From: Pythium myriotylum
Lineage: Eukaryota; Oomycota; Peronosporomycetes; Pythiales; Pythiaceae
Assembly (NCBI GenBank): GCA_023091665.1
Contig: JALJCQ010000026.1
Location: forward strand, 1,302,001-1,366,000
DNA: 64,000 nucleotides
Direction of reading: 5' to 3'
The notes beneath the pieces were generated by a model that saw only the letters and a program-made list of their open reading frames with translations, was not told the DNA's origin and did no database searches. Of the stretch, positions 45,993 to 56,350 are shown piece after piece (position 1 is the stretch's first letter; each line of letters opens with the position of its first letter). The position numbers and the translations under genes are program-made.

Positions 45993-46008
45993 AAATTGCG
46001 GAATGAGC
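45993..46008 (-). promoter_or_regulatory. Initiator-type core promoter for gene g
   Basis: The reverse complement reads GCTCATTCCGCAATTT, an exact match to GCTCATTYYNCAWTTT, ending 9 nt before the ATG at 45983. Confidence 0.85.
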
Positions 46009-48479
46009 CGTTGAAGCGACGTCCGTGGTTGAAGCCATTAGCAGCCAGTCCAGAGAGAGCCCGTGGTCGCCAGCAATTTTTTCCGCAAGACGGGAGATGA
46101 GCTCGGGGGGTGAGTTCAGACGAGCCGGGAATTTTTCCTGATTGGCGATAGTGACCCGGCTATGGGCGACGTGGGTGGCGGTTTCGATTCGACGTCAAGT
46201 AGGATCGCAGCGGCTATGTCCGCTTTCCCTCAAACGATTGGACGACAGACGGGGCGGATCACCACTTGCGAGGCGACTTGCCGAGGGTCCAGTGGGGCGA
46301 CTGCGGAATCCTTAGAAGTCACGCTGGACTCTGCAGCCACCACGTCGTTTGCAGCGGGTGATTGCTTTACACAGTCTCTACAGTACCATGTCGATACCAA
46401 TGGATTCGCTAATGGAGCTCGAGGCCACACAGTACATATATCCCAGCCGACGAAGCGAACTGGTGTTCGTCTTCGAAGGCTCTAAGGTCTTCACAACTTC
46501 TCAACAACGGTCGTACCAGCTACAGTGGGTTTGTAGAAACGGTATTGTGGAGAGAAACTTCCTGAGACAACGGTTGTCGCATCAAGCCACGACAAACTTG
46601 TGGCTCAAGGAGAAGAGAAATCGTTCAGAGCGCATTGACGTCGCCAAGTGCGCTATCATTGGTAGATGCAGATCTGGTATTTGCAAAATTCAGTGTGGGG
46701 ATTCATCGCGCCGCATGCGCCGATTGACAACATTGGAATTGTGTGCGTCACAACTACCTAGAAGGGGCAAGCTCATCAAGGAGCGCTCTCCACACAGCTA
46801 GTGTCAAAGAATAAGAAGCCACGTCGCAGAATTCGTACTGTAAACCCAAAACGCAACCAAGTCCGCTCGAGGCTCGACACTAGAATACAGTTCAATAGGT
46901 ACTGCAGCGTTCGTGTCGACGAAGGCTGTGACTTCATTTGCTTGATCCTACTTGCTCACGGTCCAATCGAATCTTTTGGGCACCAAGATCTCATTGACAT
47001 CTTGATGGCTAGCGGTCCAAAACGCAAGCAAGGACAGAAAACCAGCGCGATTTGGTGCTCACCAGACCCGTCTTGTCGTCACTACACCTCAAAATGTACC
47101 TCCAGCTGAAATTTTCCCAGGACTCATCGATGGATGAGTACTGGAGCAGACGATTCAAAGCGAAATAACAATGATGCCCGCCCCAGGATCGTCACAGCAA
47201 CGGAAGAGAACCCGAAAACAAAAAGGAGTTCCTAGCCATGACAATGCCCGCGCGCTCTGTCCATGCAGGATGGAATCCATTCTGTCGGTTCTGCCGTGGA
47301 TAATGGAATCGATGAAGGAGATCATTTGTCTCAAGGTTGGGTAGGTTTCCAATGGCTACTGTCGTCTATCGCACGCTGTTGTCATGGGTTCATTTCGAGA
47401 AGATCGCAAGATCGGTCAGACAGGCCACTCCCCAGCCATCCATTTATCGACCTGTCTACGCACAGCGCGGTCGGTGGGTACATTCGCCCAGACTATGCAA
47501 CTCTTTGTGTCTTTGAAGATCAGTTATCAGACGAGCCATTTCGAATGCTGTGTCGTCAAGTGCAGGCGAGACCTTCTGAAGACATTGAGAGCCTGATTGC
47601 TCTCCGAGCGAAGCAACAGCACATTCCAATGACGAGGGCGTTGAACGCAAGCGCTCCCACGCTTTACGCGTTGGTCGCAACACTCCGTAGCACTCATTGT
47701 GCGAGGAAGGATTTATTTCCTCTCAGGTCCCAAGCTGGCACTCACTAGTTTCTGCTGCGAGATTTGTGCATTACTTCAAGATACAGCTTGATGAGAACCT
47801 GTGTGAAATTTGGTAGTCGAACCCGGTGAACCGTGGTTCTTCGGTGGTGTGCGGCTGAAACCTCACGGGATTGGAGGATAGCCATTCGTCTTCAGTGACG
47901 AAGCGGAACGGGCAGATCCCGAACGTAAGCAGCGAGCGCAAAATGGTGATGGGAACCGCTCCAACGCAAGATCAGAGGCGTGTCTCTGCACTCCGTTGTG
48001 CGTACAAGTGGGAGCTCGCTCGTTCAAACGAGTTCTCCAACTAGATCCCCACGAAAGGTGCACGATTGTCGAGTTCGGTGTTCAGCTTTTACGAGTACGT
48101 AGCTGCCAATCAGCAACGATGTACTCGCTTCGGGCTCCTGCTCTTGATATCCGTTCCATCCATGATATCTGAGTGACGCTGCGAGGATAGTATGCCATGT
48201 TAAGTGGAGATATTCGACGATCTCTCGTTTATTTCAATCATATCTCTGTCCGCGGACTAACTTGGACAAGATACTTGTACTCTCCCGCTTTTCACGTTCG
48301 AATTTGTGGCAACTTGCCCACGTTTAGGATTCCAGGACCACTCAACGATTACCTCAGAAGTCGCTGACCTGTACCTACCCTCCCCCATCTACATTCAAGA
48401 AACTAGCGGGCAAAACCATCGAGATTGTGCATAAGCTATTCAATAAGTTATGTTGTGAACTGTCCACAGAATCCTACGC
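46009..48479. other. Intergenic stretch between genes g and h
   Basis: No gene is recognised. Frames at 46349-46801, 46801-47109 and 47263-47748 (+) lack motifs and promoter matches. Confidence 0.4.
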
Positions 48480-49139
48480 CTACAAGACATCAATCGCCAG
48501 GTCTTCAAACACGTTGGCAGACACAACGGGTGCTTCGACCTCCTGGAGCATGGACATCAGCCAGGCATCCTCGATGGGCAGAGCCTCATCAGTCTGCTCA
48601 CTCATGGCAACAATCGTTGTGAGCATCTCAATATCGTCTTCAGACAGCGGGAGTTCCTCGTACACCGCGTCTACATGCGTGGGTGACGGTGGCAGCTGCT
48701 TTGCGCGGGTCTCATCGGTTTTTCGCGGAGTGTGAACACCAAGCGAGTCGGCCGTCGGAAAGACCAGCGGCTGGCAAATGTCCATCCACGAGTTGTCGGC
48801 ACAGAGCACGAGGCTACTCGTGACGAGATCGCGCGTGGCATCCTGGCGACGGCGAATCTCGGTCCACCGTTTCTGGTTCACATTCGCGCGCGAGCGGTGG
48901 TCCTCGCAGAAGCGGTGGAGCTTGCCCGTGGACTTGCGCGCTCGCTTGTTGCAGCAGAATTTGCTCGGGTACTTGCACCGTTCGTCAGGTGCCATCCATG
49001 AGATGTCGATGCCCATGCGCGCGGCGCGCAGCACGTCCATCTCGTGGGCGATCGCCGGCGGCAGCTTGGCCTTGGGCTTGCGCGCGGGGCGGGGCTTGGG
49101 CGTGGCGGGGGCATTCATGGTGGAGGAGGGACTTTGCAT
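48480..49139 (-). CDS. Cluster gene h: small CCCH-module protein
   Basis: 219 codons from the ATG at 49139 (MQS...), chosen because it matches gene g and lies just below the core promoter; upstream in-frame sequence would precede the promoter. It has a Pro/Lys/Arg-rich N-terminus and the helix EMDVLRAARMGIDISWMAPD. The module is C55-x6-C62-x15-C78-x2-H81 (CKYPSKFC ... HRFCEDHR), followed by ANVNQKRWTEIRRRQ. C-terminal motifs are EELPLSEDDIEMLTTIVAM and EDAWLMSMLQE. Genes g and h are clear recent duplicates in the same orientation. Confidence 0.87.
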   Translation of the reverse strand: MQSPSSTMNAPATPKPRPARKPKAKLPPAIAHEMDVLRAARMGIDISWMAPDERCKYPSKFCCNKRARKSTGKLHRFCEDHRSRANVNQKRWTEIRRRQDATRDLVTSSLVLCADNSWMDICQPLVFPTADSLGVHTPRKTDETRAKQLPPSPTHVDAVYEELPLSEDDIEMLTTIVAMSEQTDEALPIEDAWLMSMLQEVEAPVVSANVFEDLAIDVL

Positions 49140-49148
49140 GTCGGTGGC

Positions 49149-49164
49149 AAATTGCGGAATGATC
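49149..49164 (-). promoter_or_regulatory. Initiator-type core promoter for gene h
   Basis: The reverse complement reads GATCATTCCGCAATTT, a 15/16 match to GCTCATTYYNCAWTTT, ending 9 nt before the ATG at 49139. The spacing is the same as in gene g. Confidence 0.82.
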
Positions 49165-51148
49165 CTTGCGCCTCGTGCCGGTGGATATTCTGCAGCCATC
49201 GAGCCAGACGGCGACGTGACCACGAGCGACACGCTACTCCGGAGAGGAGACCGACCACCTTCGCTGAGTTCCAGCAGACGGGACGCGATCACATTTCGAG
49301 TCCCTACATGGCCGGGCTATGCACGCATCAAGCTCACAACCGTCGGTTGAAAAGTGTGCGGGCCGGACCATGGAGAGCGAGCCGTCCCGGCTATGTATCT
49401 TGTCGCGACCAGAAGCAATACAAGAGCAGACGAGCCACCACGCACGTAGATGGGGCGATCACCGCATTTGCGGCGCCGCGGAACATCCGGACATGGCGGA
49501 GGCGACATGGAGGGGTATCGCCAGCATGGGCGTGACTGACTGACGGAGTGCTCGCTTCGACATCGCTCATGATTTATACGTAGCGATGGCGTCCGTCGTG
49601 GAGGAATCCAGCAGGGCGAGAAGGGAGAAGCGAAGTGGCGAGTGGTGCTGGGAGTCAACCCAGCCAACAAAAACTGCCTACTTGAACACGACGGTGTTCA
49701 CTATGAGCGGGTCGGTGCATCGTAGGATTCTCTTAGTATCCAAGACTTAAGGTCGTTGGAGCAGTGCGTTTGCTGTGCGAGCGCCGAGTGATATGGACCA
49801 CTCCGATCTCGACGAGACTGTTACGGGCTCATCGACGTACCGAGAGTGGAGGCGTGAGTAGCCTCGTCACATGGACACTCGGCCGTGCTTTGTGGGTATC
49901 AGCGACGACAACCAACATGCAGGATGGCCTGCGGACGTCCTTCTCTCCGTTCTGGCCAATCAAGCCACGAGAAAAGCTCGAGCTGAGTTTCAGAACCTCG
50001 CGCTCGTCGCCGATTCCGCTCAGTTCGGCTGAATGTCGCGCTGCGCGTACTGTACAGTAATGCCGCACCAAGTCGATGCCACGGCTATGCACGGGATTGC
50101 GAGTACACGGAGTGCCGATCGACGCGATGTTCGCGATACAGCTCGGCGGATTGACTGCCTGAAGGTGGCGACAGACTGCGAGCTCGACCAACGAAGGATC
50201 GGGTCCTCTTAATCCGACTCTCATTGGATCAGAGGTAACGTTTGCTGTACCGCGGACGACATTGAGCGTTGCGCGAGATTGCCGGTGCTGATGGTGATTG
50301 CTGCAATGATCGAAAGCTGTGGTGCCGGTAACTGCTGCTGAAAGGACTCGACACCAAGCCAGCAAGTTGTAGAATGAGACTGGTGATCAACTGCCCTCTC
50401 TCGCCTCGGAAATGGAACGCGCCAGCGCAGAGCTTGATAATCGTTTGACGTAGGCAGGAAGGACACGGGACTCTGGGTTTTCTTGACGACGAACACGGCT
50501 ACATCCCTGGTCTCCGATTTTAAAGCCATGCAGACGAGACATTTACCGATCACATCCAACCCATGGCCTGAACACCTCAACCGTTCTATGTACACTTTTT
50601 GAAGTCGGCGACTGTTCTATGTCCTGTTTTGGGCATTCCGCAGTGTCAGAAAGGGCAGAATTACCAACCCTATTGAACCCTTCGTCGCAAAATCATGCAT
50701 AACCGGGCACATCTTCAAGCAAATGGGAGGTGAAGACGCAGTTCTGTACAAAACCGCTGCGTGAGTTAGAATCACCGTTTGGATGAATGCAATCGCGCCC
50801 GAGAAAATCCATATGCATGCTGAACTTTTACATTTTTTCTGTGGGGTTTTGAGTGGGTTACCGATACCAGTGGCGTTGCCATCCACCATACCACGGCTCT
50901 GTACTCACTTGCAGCCCCAGAGTGGAATTGCGAGCAATTGATTGCTTCGTGTCGACCAACAGCTCAAGGTTTTCTCCGATCACAAATTCTACCGTTGTGG
51001 AGCAAGCAATTCAGTAGTCGACGTGGGATTGGCATCTCTACCAATCCTCTTCCACTCATTTCACATGACACGAGCGACAAGACTGTCGACGAACCATCCA
51101 GAATTATATTTATATCGAATTAGAGTTTGAACATTACTTCGTGTCGAG
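49165..51148. other. Intergenic stretch between genes h and i
   Basis: No gene is recognised. A 90-codon minus-strand frame at 50617-50889 is more hydrophobic than its surroundings, but I cannot assign it. Confidence 0.4.
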
Positions 51149-51739
51149 CTAGAGATTGAACATTCCGCTCGACTCCGTTTCCATCAATAGACCAGGGTTT
51201 GTGGAGAACGCCGAGTCTTCGCTCTCCCAATCAGGCGAATCACCAAGAATCGTCGACAGCAAGAAGCAGATTTCGTCTTCATCGAAGTTTGGATCTGCAC
51301 TCGCCTCGTCATTTGACGAGCCGATAGCTGCCCAGTTCAGTTCGGACAAGGTAGAGCCCAGTGCTTCGTCGACCCAGTCCAGATCAGCAAGCGCATCCTG
51401 CCTGCATAGAGCCAACGCAGTCGCGAGGTCTTGGTTGGCATTTCGGCGCGCCTCGACCCAACGCTTCTGGTTCAGTTTAGCTCGGACGCGGTGGTCCTCA
51501 CAGAAGCGGTGGAGTTTACCGGTCGACTTGCGCGCTCGGATGTTGCAGCAAAACTTGCTTGGGTACTGGCAGCGTTCACCAGGTACCATAAACGAAATAT
51601 CGACCCCGAGTTTGGCAGCCTTGGCTACGTCGAGCGCATGGGCTTGTGCGAGCGGCAGTTTCGCCACGGCCTTTCGAGGTACGCGCCGCTTCGATGCGTT
51701 CAATTCGGCATTTACTGCAGAGGCATCCATGTCGGACAT
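51149..51739 (-). CDS. Cluster gene i: small CCCH-module protein
   Basis: 196 codons from the ATG at 51739 (or 51730, the next Met). A basic N-terminus (KRRVPRKAVAK) precedes the helix ALDVAKAAKLGVDISFMVPG. The module is C57-x6-C64-x15-C80-x2-H83 (CQYPSKFC ... HRFCEDHR), followed by AKLNQKRWVEARR. The C-terminus is strongly acidic (NFDEDEICFLLSTILGD, DWESEDSAF). It groups with genes g and h. A 12/13 match to the core of the initiator element (TCAGTTCACAATT) lies only a few bases upstream of the ATG. Confidence 0.85.
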   Translation of the reverse strand: MSDMDASAVNAELNASKRRVPRKAVAKLPLAQAHALDVAKAAKLGVDISFMVPGERCQYPSKFCCNIRARKSTGKLHRFCEDHRVRAKLNQKRWVEARRNANQDLATALALCRQDALADLDWVDEALGSTLSELNWAAIGSSNDEASADPNFDEDEICFLLSTILGDSPDWESEDSAFSTNPGLLMETESSGMFNL

Positions 51740-51743
51740 GTCC

Positions 51744-51756
51744 AATTGTGAACTGA
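51744..51756 (-). promoter_or_regulatory. Weak initiator-like element for gene i
   Basis: The reverse complement TCAGTTCACAATT matches the TCATTYYNCAWTT core at 12 of 13 positions, with one mismatch. It sits so close to the ATG that translation might start at 51730 instead. Confidence 0.4.
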
Positions 51757-54700
51757 CAGCAGGATGACGATCAACAATCTCAGCGCAATGCTGAAGTCTC
51801 AGCAGACATGTGTCTGAACACTGAGGAGTCAGCACGGTGAGTTCTAGTGAGTGTTGGTTGAGTTGTCTAGGTTTGTGACCTTTCGGCCAACTGATCTTGT
51901 GGCTGACGCTGCGCTATCCAAAGAAGTGCGAGTGAGTTCAGGCCACACACAGCCGCGACTTGTGCATCGTCTAATGCACGGTCCAGCCCGCCACAAAGCT
52001 GAAAGATTACTTCTACAGCACATCTCCAAAAGTCCTTCAGTATCCAAACTCACACGAATGTTTTTCGACAAAGATGTGAAGTGTCTGAACGCAACGAGTG
52101 TTCGTCTTGTTCACTTCGCGGCTGACCTGTGTGGTGTCTGCAGTGCACGGGAACATGTCACTCGGTCTGATTCGAGTCAGTCCGACCAGGAGTGCAGTCA
52201 AAGAGTCGACCACTCCTCCTGCTCCTAGTGTACTGTCACACAGTGCTCAGTTCGTACGGACATCATAAAAGAGATCATGCCATGTCCCGTATCAATCAGA
52301 AGTCTTCAACGTCATAACAATCGTTCTTGGCGCCGGGGACTCCAGAAGCAAGTTCTTCACCCGAAAGTGGAACTCCTTGCCATCAAACGCCCATATAATA
52401 ACCACGATTCTAGCTAGACAGGCATTTTGCACCCCCGTCATTGGCTAAGAATCGCTCTTGGTGAAGAAGTGCTTTGGGCATTACCTCCGAGGACCCCACT
52501 TTGACAACTACATGTATGTTTGTATGGAAACCTATCCAACAGGCGGCACTCGAGCCCGTTCTATGTGGGGTTTTGCGATAAAAGAAATCACTCCCGACAA
52601 TTGGTCCCAGGACAGGGCCCGCAAACTTGGCCATAGAACGGACGTATTTTGCTCTCGATTCCCCGTGTCATCTTGATGCATCAAAACACGCTAAGACCAA
52701 CAATATTTCCGAGTTGCTTGATGTGGAAGTTCTCCGTTCTCTGGTTGGTATTGATTTGCAGTTTTTGTTCCATCTTGGATCCCCTCCCCCTTTCTTCTTT
52801 TTAGCTGCCATTGATTGGAGTGCTGTTAGATCTTGAAAAGGCACTGCCATGCATATCCATCGTCACCTTTGCGTCTCACGACCAGAAACATCAGAGAGGT
52901 CGACTCGAGGGACGTCTGGAGCATCTCGTACAGTACCGGTACTGAACGAATGCCCAGCGAGCCCAACTGTGTGCACTCCAATACAGCGCTCTTGTACAAC
53001 TTCCTCGAATAAGATGCGATCTTTTGCGCAACGTTTCTGCGCAATTTTGACGAAGCGAAAAAAACTCAGTGTGACCCGTTTATGTGCTAGTTTGTTGAAG
53101 CAGCAAGGCAGACGAGCCCTCGCAATCTGAATTTTGTGAATGGCCGAAGTGATGGCGTTCCCGCCGCCAATCCCTCCACGACTGACGACCTCTTCAGAGA
53201 CCAAGAACTCCCCAAGGAAGAAGTCATGGAGCTGGCCATTTCTCAATTGGGATGAGCTTCTCGGCACATGAAGGGTACTTCGGTCAATCGAGTTCGTCCT
53301 CTTAAGTCGACAGTGTTGCGTTGTACACTGGCAGCCGGATATCGGCCAGTTCAAGGTCGTGATAAAGCTCAACCAGTGCATGAGTCGCAAGCATACAGTT
53401 CAAACTGTCACGGTATATGACACCATGCTATGCGAACCGCGCTGTACGAAGCCCTGCAACCCGACTCGAGAAAAGCCAGAAGTCCTATAACTCGTAAGCG
53501 GACTTCGCGCTTGGATCTGGCATCGATATGAGCGTCAGTCATCAGTGCCTACTGAGCCCCAACAGGCGATTGCAGAATTACGTCGGTGGGGTTCTGCTAT
53601 TGCTGCTGCAATGCGTTTGGCGCCAAGCTTTCGTTCTTTCCATTCGCTCTTGCTTGCCCGGCGATGTTAGCTTTGACCGAGTCCGTGATATTTTGGGCGT
53701 CAAACTCACCCTGGTTTACACAACCTTCAGATCAGCTGCTCGATGTTGAGTCGAATAGGAAGATACTGGACCGCAGGCAAATAGGACGGTTCTGTAGCAT
53801 GCTGGCGCATTTGGGCACGAAGTCAAACTCCAACTTTTTAAAGTTGCCTGGTTGAGAATCTCGTTCCACGTCATTTTAATGACGCGGAACGACATTCTCA
53901 ATCAGGGAGACTCCGATCTCACACAAAACACATGAAAATCGGCCATCGGCTACGTGGTACACCGTCACACGTTTCACTGAACCGTGTTGTCGTGCGCTCT
54001 TCTTTGTAAGAAACAATACTGCACTGTAGTCGATTGCCAACAGTCAATGACGACTTTTTTGACTTCCTTGAATTCATTTATCCCAACTATCGCCGGCTCA
54101 CTCCATGATCTGCCCTTGATCATGAATTTGAATGCTGTTTCCACCACACCTCCGCACAGTTGCTGTCGCTTTGGCAAGGCAAGAAAGCGTGGCTTCAACA
54201 AATGCAGCTCACACAACAGAGGAAAGGCACCAGCCGCCAAGTTCGAAAAGAACTGGCGGGGATGAGAAGAACGTGTTCGGGGGTGTCCAATTCTGTCCCC
54301 TCGATTGAAATGCGCCAACCGCGCTCTATAAAAATGTCCCTTTGAGTTTTCGAAGTGTCTCTGCACGCATTGCATCCGCCGGTGGCTTTTGTTCGTCCAG
54401 TTCGTCCCGTCGCTTATGCAAGTAGCGCTGTGAAGTGTGACGCAAGTCTCTATGAGCGCGAGCGACGACGATCTGTCAAAACCAAGTGACTGGCGCTTAC
54501 AGTTAAATCATCCTGCCAACACTCCTCGCGTTCGTTGCCACGTCGAACGTTGATCGCGAGCTCGTCAAAAGTGGAACCTTCAGTGTACAGTACGACGCAC
54601 GACTGGATGCAACACGTGCAGAGACGCTGAGCGATTGACGCTGGGCCGCATTTACTGGGAGCATTAGGCCTTGACCGCAGGTGCGATCGGCGTACACTCA

Positions 54701-54802
54701 TAAACGGATCTCAGGACGGAATTTATCAAAACACCGGCTCTCGATTTCGACGTCGATTCGGCCAACCACCCGAACGTCGGTCTTCTTCGTCCGTTTCACC
54801 AT
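51757..54802. other. Intergenic stretch between genes i and j
   Basis: No gene is recognised in about 3 kb. A long imperfect hairpin lies at 53846-53907. Confidence 0.4.
53846..53907. repeat. Imperfect 30-bp inverted repeat, 2-nt loop
   Basis: Arms 53846-53875 and 53878-53907 pair at 26 of 30 positions. It looks like a small foldback element or the fused ends of a transposon. Confidence 0.75.
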
Positions 54803-54803
54803 T

Positions 54804-54819
54804 CCACAAAATTCCTCCT
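54804..54819 (+). promoter_or_regulatory. Initiator-like core promoter for gene j
   Basis: The sequence ACCATTCCACAAAATT shares CATTCC-N-CAA with GCTCATTYYNCAWTTT and lies about 24-39 nt before the ATG at 54843. Confidence 0.5.
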
Positions 54820-54842
54820 TCGACTCAGACCGCCCTCCAGTC

Positions 54843-55334
54843 ATGATTGACCCGGTCTTGAAACAGCAGCAACTCGCCCACCACGAGTTCGAACGGTGCA
54901 AGTACCCGAGCAAGATCTGCCGCAACATCCGAACGCGCAAGCGCAACGGCCAGCTCCACCGCTTCTGTGAGGAGCACCGCAACAAGGCCAACCTCAACCA
55001 GAAGCGCTGGAGTGCCTCGCGTCAGCGTCGCTGGGACGCGCTCGCTGAGCAGTACGCACTCGGCCACGAGGAGCCGCAGGACCCAGCGCAGCGAAACCCG
55101 ACTAATCCAGCGCCAATCACTTTACCTATGCTATCACTCGACGACTACGACTACGAAGGAGACTTGGACTACGATCTCGACACACTGGTTGTTGGTGCGG
55201 ATCCGAGCTGGCAAGAGACCGACGACTTGCACGACATTCTCGGTGATCTTCTCCATGCGCTTGCGACCGAAGACGCTCCAGCCTCCTCGCAGCTACCGTC
55301 GCATACGACGGCGTGGCAGCCGCTACGGCTCTAG
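54843..55334 (+). CDS. Cluster gene j: small CCCH-module protein
   Basis: 163 codons from the ATG at 54843. The short N-terminus begins MID, as in gene k. The module is C19-x6-C26-x15-C42-x2-H45 (CKYPSKIC ... HRFCEEHR), followed by ANLNQKRWSASRQRRWDA. The C-terminal half is very acidic and Tyr/Asp rich (LDDYDYEGDLDYDLD), ending in a helix DDLHDILGDLLHALATED. Genes j and k form a subfamily by their RKRNG/IKRNG segment and their second W (RRWD/RGRWD). Confidence 0.86.
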   Translation: MIDPVLKQQQLAHHEFERCKYPSKICRNIRTRKRNGQLHRFCEEHRNKANLNQKRWSASRQRRWDALAEQYALGHEEPQDPAQRNPTNPAPITLPMLSLDDYDYEGDLDYDLDTLVVGADPSWQETDDLHDILGDLLHALATEDAPASSQLPSHTTAWQPLRL

Positions 55335-55831
55335 AAACTTTCTTGCGTATGTGTGTTTAACCTGCCCATTCTGAAGTGCTCAATAAAATGTATTAGACTC
55401 GCGTTGGCTGGTGTCCCAGAGAAGCGTTCGTTGTTGGAAGAGACTGGTGGCTGCCAGTTGGCTTCAGATGCGTCGGAAATATTTCGAAGAGCTTCTCCTC
55501 TCAGCACTGCTCCGATTGCAATTGGTGTAGCTACTGAAGCGGCTTCGAGCGCCCATCCTTCTTGAACAACAGGCGGCCCTCGAGGACGAGTCATCGCGCC
55601 CCCGGTGATTCAAGCTGGCGGACGCCAGCCGTCTGATTCATCACCAACCAGAACTCAGCATGTATACAAACCCTCATATAAATCACCGCTCCTCAGATCT
55701 GAGAAATTAGGTTGTGGTGAAGAGCTCACTTGGAGGTAGAGAAAGGACGCCAGACCACACACGCGCCCGTGGATTCTTTTCACCCAGAACGCGCGCGTGC
55801 GGGAGGAAAAGATCTTTTGCGCGCGCGGGCC
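55335..55831. other. Intergenic stretch between genes j and k
   Basis: No gene is recognised. About 500 bp separate the two tandem paralogues. Confidence 0.4.
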
Positions 55832-55847
55832 GCTCATTAACGCAATT
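55832..55847 (+). promoter_or_regulatory. Initiator-like core promoter for gene k
   Basis: GCTCATTAACGCAATT keeps GCTCATT and CAATT of the GCTCATTYYNCAWTTT consensus with a one-base spacing change. It ends 17 nt before the ATG at 55865. Confidence 0.55.
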
Positions 55848-55864
55848 GACAACGCACGCACACG

Positions 55865-56350
55865 ATGATCGACACGACGATGCTCGACGAGGCACCGGTG
55901 TCGGCGCTCGAGCGGTGTCGGTACCCGAGCAAGTTCTGTCGCAATCGCCGGTCGATCAAGCGCAACGGCGAGCTCCACCGATTCTGCGACTACCACCGCG
56001 TCAAGGCCAACCAGAACCAGAAGCGCTGGAGCAAGAACCGCCGCGGCCGATGGGACGGCGAGTTTGCCGAGCCGCCGCCGTCCCCGATGACGTCCATGGA
56101 GAGCTACAGTGAAAGCAGCGACAGCCCGCGGTTTCCCGACCTCGACGTCGATGCTTCGACGGGATCGTTCCTGTCGATGCTCGAGATGCTGCAGCCCAAG
56201 CCGTTCGATGCATCCAGCAAGTGCGATCTCCCGTGTGACGAGCAGCTGAGCGAGTTCTTGAGAGAGCTGCTGCTGCCCACGCAGCCTGCGGAGCCGTCGA
56301 TGGGTCAACGTGATTCTTATCTTGCCGAACCGACGGTGTTTGAATTATAG
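55865..56350 (+). CDS. Cluster gene k: small CCCH-module protein
   Basis: 161 codons from the ATG at 55865. The module is C18-x6-C25-x15-C41-x2-H44 (CRYPSKFC ... HRFCDYHR), followed by ANQNQKRWSKNRRGRWD. A Pro/Ser-rich linker leads to an acidic C-terminus with CDEQLSEFLRELLLPTQ as the presumed helix. It is the last copy before the channel genes and the nearest relative of gene j, in the same orientation and 530 bp downstream. Confidence 0.86.
   Translation: MIDTTMLDEAPVSALERCRYPSKFCRNRRSIKRNGELHRFCDYHRVKANQNQKRWSKNRRGRWDGEFAEPPPSPMTSMESYSESSDSPRFPDLDVDASTGSFLSMLEMLQPKPFDASSKCDLPCDEQLSEFLRELLLPTQPAEPSMGQRDSYLAEPTVFEL

Noticed and set aside
45535..49350. Plus-strand frames opposite genes g, h and i
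   Set aside because: They are antisense shadows: translating the other strand gives the conserved CCCH module, and GC codon bias keeps the antisense open.
52458..52676. Frame with HYLRGPHFDNYMYVC, faintly like a gypsy RNase H segment
   Set aside because: The similarity is a few residues only. No neighbouring RT or integrase motif supports it.
28533..56350. Reading the cluster as WRKY or classical C2H2 zinc fingers
   Set aside because: No WRKYGQK-like core and no C-x2-C...H-x3-H spacing. The last two ligands are C-x2-H after a 15-residue gap.
28533..56350. Reading the cluster as secreted effectors (RXLR or CRN)
   Set aside because: No signal peptide-like N-terminus, RXLR-EER or LFLAK motif was seen in any copy. 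N-termini are acidic or basic and hydrophilic.
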